DNA of 64,000 nt from Lentzea sp. NBRC 102530 (GTDB lineage Bacteria; Actinomycetota; Actinomycetes; Mycobacteriales; Pseudonocardiaceae), in NCBI RefSeq assembly GCF_030269365.1, contig NZ_BSTF01000009.1, forward strand, positions 1-64,000, read 5' to 3'. Each line of letters starts with the position of its first letter. The first letter of the stretch is position 1. Positions 8,424 through 16,258 of this stretch are shown in pieces. Both the position numbers and the translations under genes were made by a program. Under the pieces are notes generated by a model. The model was not told the origin of the DNA. It made no database searches and worked only from the letters and a program-made list of their open reading frames with translations.

Positions 8424-9149
8424 TTAGGACAGGACCTTGGACAGGAAAGCGCGGGTGCGCTCGTGGACGGGGTGGTCGAGCACGTCGGCAGGCGGTCCCT
8501 CTTCGACGATCACGCCCTCGTCCATGAACACGATCCGGTCGGCCACCTCGCGGGCGAAGCCGATCTCGTGCGTGACGACGACCATCGTGGTGCCGGAGCG
8601 GGCGAGGTCGCGCAGCACGTCCAGCACCTCGCCCACCAGTTCGGGGTCGAGCGCGGACGTGGGTTCGTCGAACAGCACGACCTTCGGGCGGGTGGCCAGC
8701 GCGCGGGCGATCGCGACGCGTTGCTGCTGGCCGCCGGAGAGTTGGCGCGGGTAGGCGTCGGCCTTGTCGGCGAGGCCGACCCGTTCCAGGAAGTGCCGGG
8801 CGTCGGCCAACCCGGCCACCTCGGCGACGTTCTCCAGCGCCGTCAGGTGCGGGAAGAGGTTGAAGTTCTGGAAGACGAACCCGATGTCCCTGCGCTGCTT
8901 GAGGATCTCGCGTTCCTTCAACTCGTGCAGCTTGCCACCACGCCGCCGGTAGCCGATCAGGTCGCCGTCGATGGTGATGTACCCGCGGTCGACCTTCTCC
9001 AGGTGGTTGATCGTGCGCAGCAACGTCGACTTGCCGGAGCCGGACGGGCCGAGCACCACCACGACCTCGCCCGCCGCGACGTCCAGCGACACCCCGCGCA
9101 GCACTTCGAGCGACCCGAAGCTCTTGTGCACGCCCAGAACCTCGATCAC
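8424..9149 (-). CDS. amino-acid-type ABC importer ATPase (GlnQ-like)
   Basis: A 241-aa ATPase with Walker A GPSGSGKST, signature LSGGQQQRVAIARAL, Walker B VVLFDEPTSALDPE and switch THEIGFA. It energises the partner permease 9146-10018. The start is the GTG at 9149, overlapping the permease stop as GTGA. The longer reading frame upstream is shadow coding of the permease. An insertion of basic residues (YRRRGGKLHELKERE) replaces the usual short loop after strand 3, as in some cystine transporters. Confidence 0.92.
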   Translation of the reverse strand: MIEVLGVHKSFGSLEVLRGVSLDVAAGEVVVVLGPSGSGKSTLLRTINHLEKVDRGYITIDGDLIGYRRRGGKLHELKEREILKQRRDIGFVFQNFNLFPHLTALENVAEVAGLADARHFLERVGLADKADAYPRQLSGGQQQRVAIARALATRPKVVLFDEPTSALDPELVGEVLDVLRDLARSGTTMVVVTHEIGFAREVADRIVFMDEGVIVEEGPPADVLDHPVHERTRAFLSKVLS

Positions 9150-10018
9150 CGGCGGTCTCCTCGCGCGAAGTAGCGCTCGACGTGGTGCTGGCCGATCGAG
9201 AGCAGGGTGGTCAGGATGATGTACCAGACGGTCGCGACCATCAGCAGCGCGACGACGCGGGCGTTGCGGCCGTAGATGACCTGCACCTGGTAGAAGAGTT
9301 CGCCGATCGCCATCACGGACACCACGGACGTGCCCTTGAACAGGCTGATCACCTCGTTGGCGGCGTTCGGCAGGATCGAGCGCATCGCCTGGGGCAGCAC
9401 GATCCTGCGGAACTGCCGCAACCGCGGGATGCCGAGCGCGGCCGCCGCCTCCAGCTGCCCGCGGTCGACGGAGATGACGCCGGACCGCACGATCTCCGCC
9501 GCGTAGGCCGCCTGGTGCAGCGCGAGGCCGAGGATCGCCGCGCCCATCGGGCTGATCAGCGAGATCGTCTCGAAGCTCACGAACTCCGGCCCGAACGGGA
9601 TGCCGAGCGAAAGCCGTTGGTACAGGTAGGAGATGTTGAACCAGAACAACAGCTGCACGATCAACGGGATCGACCGGAACGCCCAGATGTAGGTCCAGCC
9701 CACCGCGCTCAGGAACGGGCTCTTCGACATCCGCAGCACCGCGACCACGATGCCCAGGGCGAACCCGAGGGCGGTGCCGGCCACCGTCAGCACGATGGTC
9801 GTGCCGACCGCGGTCAGGATCGACTGGGCGGTGAAGTACCGGGCGAACGTCGGCCAGTCCCACGCGGGGTTCGTGACGAGCCCGTGCACGAACTGGGCGG
9901 CCAGCACCAGCACGAACGCGACGCCGACCCAGCGCCACGGGTGGCGCGCGGGGACGACCGGTAAGGCGGAGAGGTCATCGTCCTTTGTGGACGGAGGCGT
10001 CAGGGTGCCAGAGGTCAT
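9146..10018 (-). CDS. amino-acid-type ABC importer permease
   Basis: A 290-aa HisM/GlnP-type inner-membrane subunit with about five helices. The EAA loop reads EAAAALGIPRLRQFRRIVLPQA. ATG 10018 has AAGGA upstream. It is the first large gene of the importer operon, preceded by the leader peptide candidate at 10067-10111. One permease is present, so the channel is probably a homodimer. Confidence 0.92.
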   Translation of the reverse strand: MTSGTLTPPSTKDDDLSALPVVPARHPWRWVGVAFVLVLAAQFVHGLVTNPAWDWPTFARYFTAQSILTAVGTTIVLTVAGTALGFALGIVVAVLRMSKSPFLSAVGWTYIWAFRSIPLIVQLLFWFNISYLYQRLSLGIPFGPEFVSFETISLISPMGAAILGLALHQAAYAAEIVRSGVISVDRGQLEAAAALGIPRLRQFRRIVLPQAMRSILPNAANEVISLFKGTSVVSVMAIGELFYQVQVIYGRNARVVALLMVATVWYIILTTLLSIGQHHVERYFARGDRR

Positions 10019-10066
10019 GGGGAGTCCTTGCTGCGGCGAGGAACGTGAGACGAGCGAGATGAAGAG

Positions 10067-10111
10067 TCAGCTCGTGCGACAGCGGGAGGACAGGATCGAG
10101 GCGAAGTCCAT
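10067..10111 (-). CDS. candidate 14-aa leader peptide (MDFASILSSRCRTS)
   Basis: A short frame with an unusually good ribosome-binding site (GGGAGG, 5 bases before the ATG) lies 48 bases upstream of the permease start. The peptide has one Cys (codon 11, TGT) between two Arg. The inverted repeat 10084-10122 lets codons 6-9 pair with the ribosome-binding site and ATG, so a translating or stalled ribosome would change the fold. Actinomycete sulfur operons are known to carry short Cys-containing leader peptides. This one fits by position and context but is a prediction. Confidence 0.5.
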   Translation of the reverse strand: MDFASILSSRCRTS

Positions 10112-10122
10112 CCTGTCCTCCC
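10084..10122 (-). promoter_or_regulatory. 13-base inverted repeat hiding the leader ribosome-binding site
   Basis: The perfect arms GGGAGGACAGGAT and ATCCTGTCCTCCC are separated by 13 bases. On the minus-strand transcript the first arm is the ribosome-binding site and start codon of the leader peptide; the second is its own coding sequence. No T-tract follows, so sequestration or attenuation is likelier than plain termination. Confidence 0.6.
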
Positions 10123-10163
10123 TTCCCTGCGCTCTTGAGGAGAGCACTCACTCAACGACGCTC

Positions 10164-10193
10164 ACGTTATGTACCGGCCATCGCGGCGGGCAA
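10164..10193 (-). promoter_or_regulatory. predicted promoter of the ABC importer operon
   Basis: On the minus strand, TTGCCC (10188-10193) and TAACGT (10164-10169) are spaced by 18 bases, upstream of the leader peptide. If real, the importer can be transcribed separately from the monooxygenase genes ending at 10215. Confidence 0.4.
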
Positions 10194-10214
10194 GGACGTC
10201 CACTGGCTGAACAA

Positions 10215-11486
10215 CTATCGGATACCGAGATGATCCCTCAGCGTCGGACCCGAGTACTCGGACCGGAAAACGCCGCGCTCCTGCAGCAACGGCACGACGG
10301 TGTCCGCGAACTCGTCGAGCCCGCCCGGCGTCACGTGCGGCACGAGGATGAACCCGTCCGCCGCGTCCTGCTGCACCAGGTCGTCGATCTGCGTGGCCAC
10401 GGAATCAGCCGACCCGACGAACGTCTGCCGCGCGCTCACGTCGATCACGAGGTCCCTGATCGACAGGTTCTTCGCCGCGGCCTTCTCCCGCCACTCCCGC
10501 ACGGTCTGCGCCGGGTCCTTGAACATCCGCACGCTCGCACGGCCCTGGGCGATCGTGTTCTCGCCGATCAGCGGTTCGACCTCGGGCAGCGGCCCGTCCG
10601 GGTCGTACGCGCTGAGGTCGCGGTTCCACACCTGCTCCAGGAACCGGATCGCGGTCGCCCCGCTGACCTGCTGCCGCCGCACCACCGCGGCCTTCTCCTG
10701 GGCGTCCGCGTCGGTGTCCCCCAGCACGAACGTGGCCGCCGGCAGCACCACCAGCTGGTCGTGCGTGCGCCCGTACTTCGCCAGCCTGCCCTTGACGTCG
10801 GCGTAGAACCTCTGCCCGGCCTCCAGTGTGCCGTGCCGCGAGAAGATCGCGTCGGCGGTGGCGGCGGCGAACTCCCGGCCCTCCTCGGAGTCCCCGGCCT
10901 GCAGGATCACCGGACGGCCCTGCGGTGACCGGGGAACGCCGAACGTGCCGCTGATGTCGAAGTGCTCGTCGGCGTGCTGGAACGTGCCGACGCCGGTGTC
11001 GAAGAGCTTCCACGCCGTGCGCAGGAACGACTCCGCGCGGCTGTAGCGGTCTTCCTGTGCGAGAAAGCCACCGCGCCGGAAGTTCTCGCCGGTGAACGCG
11101 TCCCACGAGGTCACCACGTTCCAGGCGGCGCGCCCGTCCGACAGGTGGTCCAGCGACGCGAACTGCCGCGCCACCTCGTACGGTTCGTTGAACGTCGAGT
11201 TGATCGTGCCCGCGAGCCCGAGGCGTGACGTGACGGCGGCCAAGGCCGCGAGCACGGTGAACGTGTCCGGGCGGCCCACGACGTCGAGGTCGTAGATCTG
11301 CCCGCCCTGTTCGCGCAGCCGCAGTCCCTCGGCCAGGAAGAAGAAGTCGAACTTCGCCCGTTCGGCCGTCTGTGCCAAGTGGACGAACGAGTCGAACTCG
11401 ATGTGGCTGCCCGCCTGCGGGTCGCTCCACACCGTCGTGTTGTTGACGCCGGGGAAGTGCGCGGCGAGGTGGATCTGCTTGGTCAT
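10215..11486 (-). CDS. NtaA/SnaA/DszA family FMNH2-dependent monooxygenase
   Basis: A 423-aa luciferase-fold monooxygenase. The N-terminus KQIHLAAHFPGVNNTTVWSDP, the block GRAAWNVVTSWD and VILQAGDSEEGREFAA are typical of the nitrilotriacetate/dibenzothiophene-sulfone/sulfide monooxygenase clan. Length is normal. It uses FMNH2 delivered by a separate reductase, which is not encoded here. ATG 11486 has GAGGAG upstream. It lies 12 bases after the second monooxygenase gene. With the adjacent amino-acid-type importer it resembles loci that scavenge organosulfur amino acids (CmoJ/YtnJ type), so the role is likely oxidative C-S or C-N cleavage (inference). Confidence 0.88.
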   Translation of the reverse strand: MTKQIHLAAHFPGVNNTTVWSDPQAGSHIEFDSFVHLAQTAERAKFDFFFLAEGLRLREQGGQIYDLDVVGRPDTFTVLAALAAVTSRLGLAGTINSTFNEPYEVARQFASLDHLSDGRAAWNVVTSWDAFTGENFRRGGFLAQEDRYSRAESFLRTAWKLFDTGVGTFQHADEHFDISGTFGVPRSPQGRPVILQAGDSEEGREFAAATADAIFSRHGTLEAGQRFYADVKGRLAKYGRTHDQLVVLPAATFVLGDTDADAQEKAAVVRRQQVSGATAIRFLEQVWNRDLSAYDPDGPLPEVEPLIGENTIAQGRASVRMFKDPAQTVREWREKAAAKNLSIRDLVIDVSARQTFVGSADSVATQIDDLVQQDAADGFILVPHVTPGGLDEFADTVVPLLQERGVFRSEYSGPTLRDHLGIR

Positions 11487-11498
11487 CTCCGCGCTCCT

Positions 11499-12350
11499 CT
11501 AGGCGAACTGGTTGGCGGGCCGGGCGAGACCGAGCCGGTCGCGCAGCGTCGTGTGCTCGTACGACGTGGGGAACAACCCGCGCTCACGCAGTTCCGGTAC
11601 CAGCTCGCGGGTGATCCGGCGCAGGTCGCCGTGCAGCCGGAAGCCCGCGAACCCCTCCGCGTGCCACGCGGCGAGCTGGTCGGCGGAGACAGCGGCGTCG
11701 GCGTCTCGGAACACGAGCCTGTCGGTCACCGAGGGATCGTCGCCGAACACGATGTCCCCCACCGGCTCGGAGGCGGCGATCAGGGGATGCCCCTGCGGCG
11801 GGCGCGGTGTGATCGACGGCCCGCGCACCTTGAACCACCTGCCCTCGAAGTCGATGTAATGCAGCTTCTCCCGGTCGATGAACCGCCCGGTGGCCGCGTC
11901 GCGGATCTCCGCGTCGTCCTCCCAGCTGTCCCACAACCGGCGCAGCACCTCGGCGTAGTCGCGCGCCTCGTCCCAGAGTTCGGGTTCCGGCCCGACCGTG
12001 CGGCGCCCGAAGTGCTGGGCGTCGGCGGGATCCGGCGCGACCGTCAGCTGCACGCCCGCCCTTCCCCTGCTCACGTGGTCGAGCGTGGCGATCGCTTTTG
12101 ACAGGTGGAACGGCTCGGTGTGCGTCACGACCGCCGTCGGCACCAGGCCGACGTGTGTGGTCAGCGGTGCGACGCGGGCGGCCGTCAGGACCGCGTCGAG
12201 CCCGGGCCGCCCGCCGAGCGAGTCGCCGAACGTGACGAAGTCGAGCGTGCCGTGCTCGGCCTCGCGCACGAGGCCGGCCCAATGCGGTGCGGTGAAAGCT
12301 TCTTCGCCGGTCGCGTCGAGCGCGGCGGCCAGGTGCAGTCGGGTGCCCAC
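11499..12350 (-). CDS. short luciferase-like FMN-dependent monooxygenase
   Basis: A 283-aa member of the same luciferase-like clan as its downstream neighbour (TLDFVTFGDS, LVPTAVVTHTEPFHLSKAIATLDHVSRGRAGVQLTV). It is shorter than the usual 340-450 aa. The segment after GHPLIAAS is cut down and passes quickly to the C-terminal helices that end TTLRDRLGL, a motif shared with the 423-aa neighbour. GTG 12350 follows GAGAGGGG. An in-frame ATG further upstream would add a low-complexity basic stretch and is not favoured. It opens the monooxygenase operon. Confidence 0.8.
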   Translation of the reverse strand: MGTRLHLAAALDATGEEAFTAPHWAGLVREAEHGTLDFVTFGDSLGGRPGLDAVLTAARVAPLTTHVGLVPTAVVTHTEPFHLSKAIATLDHVSRGRAGVQLTVAPDPADAQHFGRRTVGPEPELWDEARDYAEVLRRLWDSWEDDAEIRDAATGRFIDREKLHYIDFEGRWFKVRGPSITPRPPQGHPLIAASEPVGDIVFGDDPSVTDRLVFRDADAAVSADQLAAWHAEGFAGFRLHGDLRRITRELVPELRERGLFPTSYEHTTLRDRLGLARPANQFA

Positions 12351-12505
12351 CGGTTCCCCTCTCGTCGTTTGTCCGCATTCTGGGCGCGCCGGGGACGCTC
12401 GCGCTGGGACGGCCACTGGGTGGGACGACTGGCCGCGGCGGGAATTTTTTCGTGGTTGCGCGACGCGGCTTCCGGGTGTCACGATCTTCCGCATGACGAT
12501 CCGAA

Positions 12506-12521
12506 AGGGCGGTAACGCCCT
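12506..12521 (+). other. small stem-loop just before the DUF6745 gene
   Basis: AGGGCG-GTAA-CGCCCT, a 6-base stem with a tetraloop, ends 6 bases before the GTG start at 12528. It might limit translation or be incidental. The divergent gap 12351-12527 otherwise shows an A/T-rich patch near 12443-12450 but no confident promoter. Confidence 0.3.
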
Positions 12522-12527
12522 CGCGCT

Positions 12528-13526
12528 GTGAGCGCACCGGGCGGGCTCGAGGCCCGCTCCACGGAAGTTCCCCGGCTCGGCGAAGACTGGCTCGCCCACG
12601 CGCTGAGCACCGCACCCGCTGATCGTCCGGCGGCCGAAGAGGCCGTGGCGACGCTGTACGCGTCCGTCGGCAGGCCGCCGCCGGAGTTCGTCTGGGTGCG
12701 CTCCCCCGCCGAAGCCGCGACGGTGTTGCCCGCCGGCAAGGCCGTCCGCACCGACGACTGGCAGACGGTCGAGGCGCAGATCGCCGCCCAGGTCTCCGAC
12801 CTGCGGTTCCGGCTGCGCCGGCGGTCCGAGTGGCAGGGCGCCGTGAGCGCACTGCGTCCCGTCGTCCGCGAGGGCCTGGTCCCGGCCATCAACTCCACCC
12901 TGCCGGGCTCGCTCGGCGTGGGCTGGGCGGGCCAGCACGACGCTGACTGGCTGGCCGAGACCGACTCGGGCAGCGAACCCGCTCTGCTCGCGCCGTGGCA
13001 GACGCTCGCCCGCACGACCGGGTGGTGGTGGCCGCGGGAGGGCCGGTGTGTGATGTCCGATCGCCCGACGGCCGTCCACGTGGACGTGAACTCGTTGCCG
13101 CACAACGACAGCGGGCCCGCGATCACGTTCGCCGACGGCACGCGCGCCTACGCGTGGCACGGACGGACCGTGCCGCGCTGGGTCATCGACGAACCGGACG
13201 TCGTGCGGATCCTCACCGAACCCAGCATCGAGGTGCGGTTCTGCGCTGCGGAACGCCTCGGCTGGGAGAACTACGTCGAGCAGGCGCGGCCACCGTTGCT
13301 CGGCGCCGTGCCCGATCCCGGCAATCCGGGCCACGACCTGCGCCTCTACGACCTGTGGGACCAGATCAACCTGCTGCTCGTCGTGAACGGCTCGGTCGAG
13401 CGCGACGGCACCAGACGCCGATACGGGCTGCGGACCTGGCGCTGGGTGCGCGACCCGCTCGAAGCAGCAGCTCAGACCTATGGATTGCGTGCTGACCAGT
13501 ACGCACAACTACTACGCCGTACCTAA
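12528..13526 (+). CDS. DUF6745-type protein of unknown function
   Basis: A 332-aa protein that I recognise as the actinobacterial DUF6745 type. Features seen are an N-terminal helical part (DWLAHALSTAPADRPAAEEAV), the centre GPAITFADGTRAYAWHGRTVPRWV, and the C-terminus DLWDQINLLLVVNGSVERDGTRRRYGL. There is no signal peptide or membrane segment, so it is cytosolic. Trp and Tyr are abundant. No catalytic motif is evident. The next gene starts 4 bases after its stop, so the two likely work together. Confidence 0.75.
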   Translation: MSAPGGLEARSTEVPRLGEDWLAHALSTAPADRPAAEEAVATLYASVGRPPPEFVWVRSPAEAATVLPAGKAVRTDDWQTVEAQIAAQVSDLRFRLRRRSEWQGAVSALRPVVREGLVPAINSTLPGSLGVGWAGQHDADWLAETDSGSEPALLAPWQTLARTTGWWWPREGRCVMSDRPTAVHVDVNSLPHNDSGPAITFADGTRAYAWHGRTVPRWVIDEPDVVRILTEPSIEVRFCAAERLGWENYVEQARPPLLGAVPDPGNPGHDLRLYDLWDQINLLLVVNGSVERDGTRRRYGLRTWRWVRDPLEAAAQTYGLRADQYAQLLRRT

Positions 13527-13530
13527 AAAC

Positions 13531-13923
13531 ATGAACCTTGCTGAACTCGTCGACCGCACGAACGTCGACACGCTCGACCACCTCGAGCGCCAGGCCACCG
13601 TCCCCGTCGTCGACGGCCTCCAGGCCCAGGGTGACCTGATCGTCATCCCCTTCGACCTGCTCGACCCACCACCGTCCACAGAGGCCGGAACCGAGGTGCC
13701 ACCCGAGGGCGTGCACCTCGTGGCGGCGCTCAACGGCGGCAACCCGCACGTCCTGGTCGCCGACCCGGGCACCTGCCGGTGGTCCCCGGACCGCGATGCG
13801 ACCGTCGTCCAGAACTCCGCCCCGGTGTACCTGCTGCACCCCGAGCACGGCGGCACCGGCATCGCGCCGGGCCGGTGGCTGATCCGGCGGCAGTGGTCGG
13901 CGACGGGACTCGTCGCCGACTGA
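13531..13923 (+). CDS. partner protein of the DUF6745 gene
   Basis: A 130-aa cytosolic protein (NLAELVDRTNVDTLDHLERQ, LHPEHGGTGIAPGRWLIRRQ), acidic and without a known domain. The ATG at 13531 lies 4 bases after the DUF6745 stop but has no clear ribosome-binding site. A longer frame from ATG 13480 would overlap the upstream gene and begins with unlikely sequence. From memory, small proteins of this kind follow DUF6745 genes in other actinomycetes. The function is unknown. Confidence 0.65.
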   Translation: MNLAELVDRTNVDTLDHLERQATVPVVDGLQAQGDLIVIPFDLLDPPPSTEAGTEVPPEGVHLVAALNGGNPHVLVADPGTCRWSPDRDATVVQNSAPVYLLHPEHGGTGIAPGRWLIRRQWSATGLVAD

Positions 13924-13926
13924 GGT

Positions 13927-13957
13927 TTGCCTTGACGTGCGCGTCAAGGTCTACCGT
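13927..13957 (+). promoter_or_regulatory. MerR-type promoter with 19-base spacer
   Basis: TTGCCT (13927-13932) and TACCGT (13952-13957) are 19 bases apart, the over-long spacing typical of MerR-controlled promoters. The palindrome CTTGACGTGCGCGTCAAG (13931-13948) fills that spacer. The -10 ends 8 bases before the ATG at 13966, so the transcript is probably leaderless. The regulator is most likely the MerR protein encoded next (autoregulation, inference). Confidence 0.7.
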
Positions 13958-13965
13958 CGGTGGGC

Positions 13966-14346
13966 ATGAGGATCGGCGAACTGGCCAAGCGAGCCGGCAC
14001 CACCACGCGTGCGCTGCGCTTCTACGAGTCCCAGGGGCTCCTGGAGGCGCGGCGCGCGACCAACGGCTACCGCGAGTACGGCGACCACGACCTGCGGCTG
14101 GTGCGGGAGATCCAGTCGCTGCAGGCGGTCGGACTGTCCCTGGAGGACACCCGGCCGTTCGTCGCCTGCCTGCGCGCGGGGCACGAGTCCGGTGACTCGT
14201 GCCCCGACTCGCGGGAGGTCTACCGGCGCAAGCTCGCCGAGGTGGACGCCTGTCTGGAACGCCTCGGCGTGGTCAGGGAGTTCCTGCTGGCCAGGCTCGC
14301 CTTTCAGGACCCGTGCGAAGTACCCGAGGAGACCCGATGCAGCTGA
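13966..14346 (+). CDS. MerR family regulator (thioredoxin-linked)
   Basis: A 126-aa regulator with an N-terminal MerR helix-turn-helix (MRIGELAKRAGTTTRALRFYESQGLL) and wing (TNGYREYGDHDLRLV), then a dimerisation coiled coil. Cys residues lie in the C-terminal half (about positions 68, 78, 94, 119 and 125), giving scope for redox or metal sensing. Its 3' end overlaps the thioredoxin start by 10 bases, so the two are co-translated. It probably senses disulfide stress and activates its own two-gene operon. Confidence 0.88.
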   Translation: MRIGELAKRAGTTTRALRFYESQGLLEARRATNGYREYGDHDLRLVREIQSLQAVGLSLEDTRPFVACLRAGHESGDSCPDSREVYRRKLAEVDACLERLGVVREFLLARLAFQDPCEVPEETRCS

Positions 14347-14645
14347 CCGACGCCACGTTCGCCGCGCAGACGCGGACGGGCACCGTGCTCGTGGAGTTCT
14401 GGGCGCAGTGGTGCGGGCCGTGCCACATGCTCTCCCCCGTGCTCGACGAGATCGACCGCGAACGCGACGACCTGACCGTGCTGAAGATCAACGCTGACGA
14501 GAACACCGCCACGGCACGGGACTTCCAGGTCATGTCGCTGCCGACGATGCTGCTGTTCCGCGACGGCGTGCCGATCCGCCAGATCGTGGGAGCGCGACCC
14601 AAGGCCCGTCTGCTGGCCGAACTGGATGACGCGTTGCGCGCCTGA
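14337..14645 (+). CDS. trxA: thioredoxin
   Basis: A 102-aa thioredoxin with the WCGPC active site (Cys26, Cys29) and the cis-Pro loop SLPTMLLF. It reduces protein disulfides in the cytoplasm. Start and length are normal. The overlap with the merR gene points to joint control by the MerR-type promoter at 13927-13957. Confidence 0.93.
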   Translation: MQLTDATFAAQTRTGTVLVEFWAQWCGPCHMLSPVLDEIDRERDDLTVLKINADENTATARDFQVMSLPTMLLFRDGVPIRQIVGARPKARLLAELDDALRA

Positions 14646-14664
14646 TCGGCCTATCTTCTAGCGC

Positions 14665-16248
14665 ATGCTCGGTCTCGAACTCGTAGTGGTGCTGGGCGTG
14701 TGCATCCTCGCGAGCAGCGTCGTGTCCGGACGGCTGCGCGTGGCCGCACCCGTCCTGCTGGTGGTGTGCGGCGCGGTGCTCGGTTTCGTGCCCGCCCTGG
14801 AGGAGGTCAGCCTGCCTCCCGAGGCGATGCTGCTGATCTTCCTGCCGGCCTTGCTGTACTGGGAGAGCCTCAACACGTCGTTGCGGGAGATCCGCAGCAA
14901 CCTGCGGCCGATCGTGCTGCTCAGCACGGTGCTCGTGCTCGCGACGGCCGCGGCGGTGGCGTCGGTCGCCCACGCCCTGGGCCTCGACTGGGGTCCGGCG
15001 TGGGTGCTCGGGGCGGCGCTCGCCCCGACCGACGCGACCGCCGTCTCGGCCATCGCGCGCGGCATGCCCCGCCGCACCACGACCATCCTGCGCGCCGAAT
15101 CGCTGATCAACGACGGCACCGCGCTGGTGATCTACGCGATCGCCGTCGCCATCACCGTCGGCGAGCAGGAGTTCAGCACCGGTCGCGTCGGGCTCCAACT
15201 GCTGCTGTCCTACGCCGGTGGCGCGGTCGCCGGGTTGGTCGTGGCGTGGCTCGCGGTGCAGGTGCGCAAGCGCCTCGACAACCCGTTGCACGAGAGCGTG
15301 GTCAGCATCCTGACGCCGTTCGCGGCGTTCCTGCTGGCCGAGACGGTGCACGGGTCCGGCGTGATCGCAGTGGTGACGTGCGGGCTGACGCTCGCGAGGG
15401 TCGGGCCCCGGATCGTGCGGGCCGACACGCGGCAGATCAGTTACGCGTTCTGGGGCATCGCGACGTTCGTGTTGAACGGTGCCCTTTTCGTCCTGATCGG
15501 ACTCCAGGCGCACAGCGCGTTGCGGTCGCTGGACGGCTCGCAGACCCTCGCGACGTTCGGAGCGATCGGGCTGGTGTCGGTGACCGTGGTCGGGACGCGG
15601 CTGCTGTGGAGTTACACGACTCCTTACGTGATCCGGGCTCTGGACCGCCGCCCGCAGCAACGGCTGCGCCGGGTCGGTGCGCGGCAACGACTCGCGTCGT
15701 CCGCCGCCGGGTTCCGCGGGGCGGTGTCGCTGGCGGCGGCCCTCGCCGTGCCGGAGACCGTGGTCGGGGGCGCGCCCTTCCCGTTCCGCGAGGAGATCAT
15801 CCTCATCACTTCCGGTGTCGTGGTGCTGACGTTGATCGTGCAGTCGATCATGCTGCCCGCGATCATCCGGTTCTCGCAGCTGCCAGAGGACACCGCGCTG
15901 GACGAGGAACTCCGGCTCGCGCAGTCGACGGCGTCCGAGGAGGCCTACGAGGCGCTGCCGCGCCTCGCCGACAAGGTGGGCGTGTCCGACGTCGTCTACA
16001 AGCGGGTGCTGGCGGAGTACGAACACCACCTGGAAGTCGTGCGGGCCAAGGAAGCCGGCGACGAGGAGGTGGCCGCGTCCGAACTCCAGTACTCGGCGTT
16101 GCGGCTGGAACTGATCGCGCACAAGCGGGCGACAGTGGTGCGGCTGCGTGACGAGGCGGCCATCGACGACATCGTGCTGCGGACCATCCAGCGCAAGCTG
16201 GACGTCGAGGAGGTACGGCTCGCACGACGCGAGGTGGACGAAGACTAG
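14665..16248 (+). CDS. Na+/H+ antiporter, CPA1 family
   Basis: A 527-aa membrane protein with about 12 helices in the first 400 residues. CPA1 landmarks are FLPALLYWESLNTS, the acidic ion-binding helix APTDATAVSAIARGMP and AESLINDGTALVIY. The cytosolic C-terminal tail (about 405-527) is charged and helical. It exchanges monovalent cations for protons to control pH and salt. It follows trxA by 19 bases in the same direction and may be part of that transcript. Confidence 0.9.
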   Translation: MLGLELVVVLGVCILASSVVSGRLRVAAPVLLVVCGAVLGFVPALEEVSLPPEAMLLIFLPALLYWESLNTSLREIRSNLRPIVLLSTVLVLATAAAVASVAHALGLDWGPAWVLGAALAPTDATAVSAIARGMPRRTTTILRAESLINDGTALVIYAIAVAITVGEQEFSTGRVGLQLLLSYAGGAVAGLVVAWLAVQVRKRLDNPLHESVVSILTPFAAFLLAETVHGSGVIAVVTCGLTLARVGPRIVRADTRQISYAFWGIATFVLNGALFVLIGLQAHSALRSLDGSQTLATFGAIGLVSVTVVGTRLLWSYTTPYVIRALDRRPQQRLRRVGARQRLASSAAGFRGAVSLAAALAVPETVVGGAPFPFREEIILITSGVVVLTLIVQSIMLPAIIRFSQLPEDTALDEELRLAQSTASEEAYEALPRLADKVGVSDVVYKRVLAEYEHHLEVVRAKEAGDEEVAASELQYSALRLELIAHKRATVVRLRDEAAIDDIVLRTIQRKLDVEEVRLARREVDED

Positions 16249-16258
16249 ATTCGGTCGC

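Noticed and set aside
12351..12493. N-terminal extension of the short monooxygenase to an ATG near 12493
   Set aside because: The added stretch is basic and low-complexity, while GTG 12350 has a good GAGAGGGG site and gives the family N-terminus.
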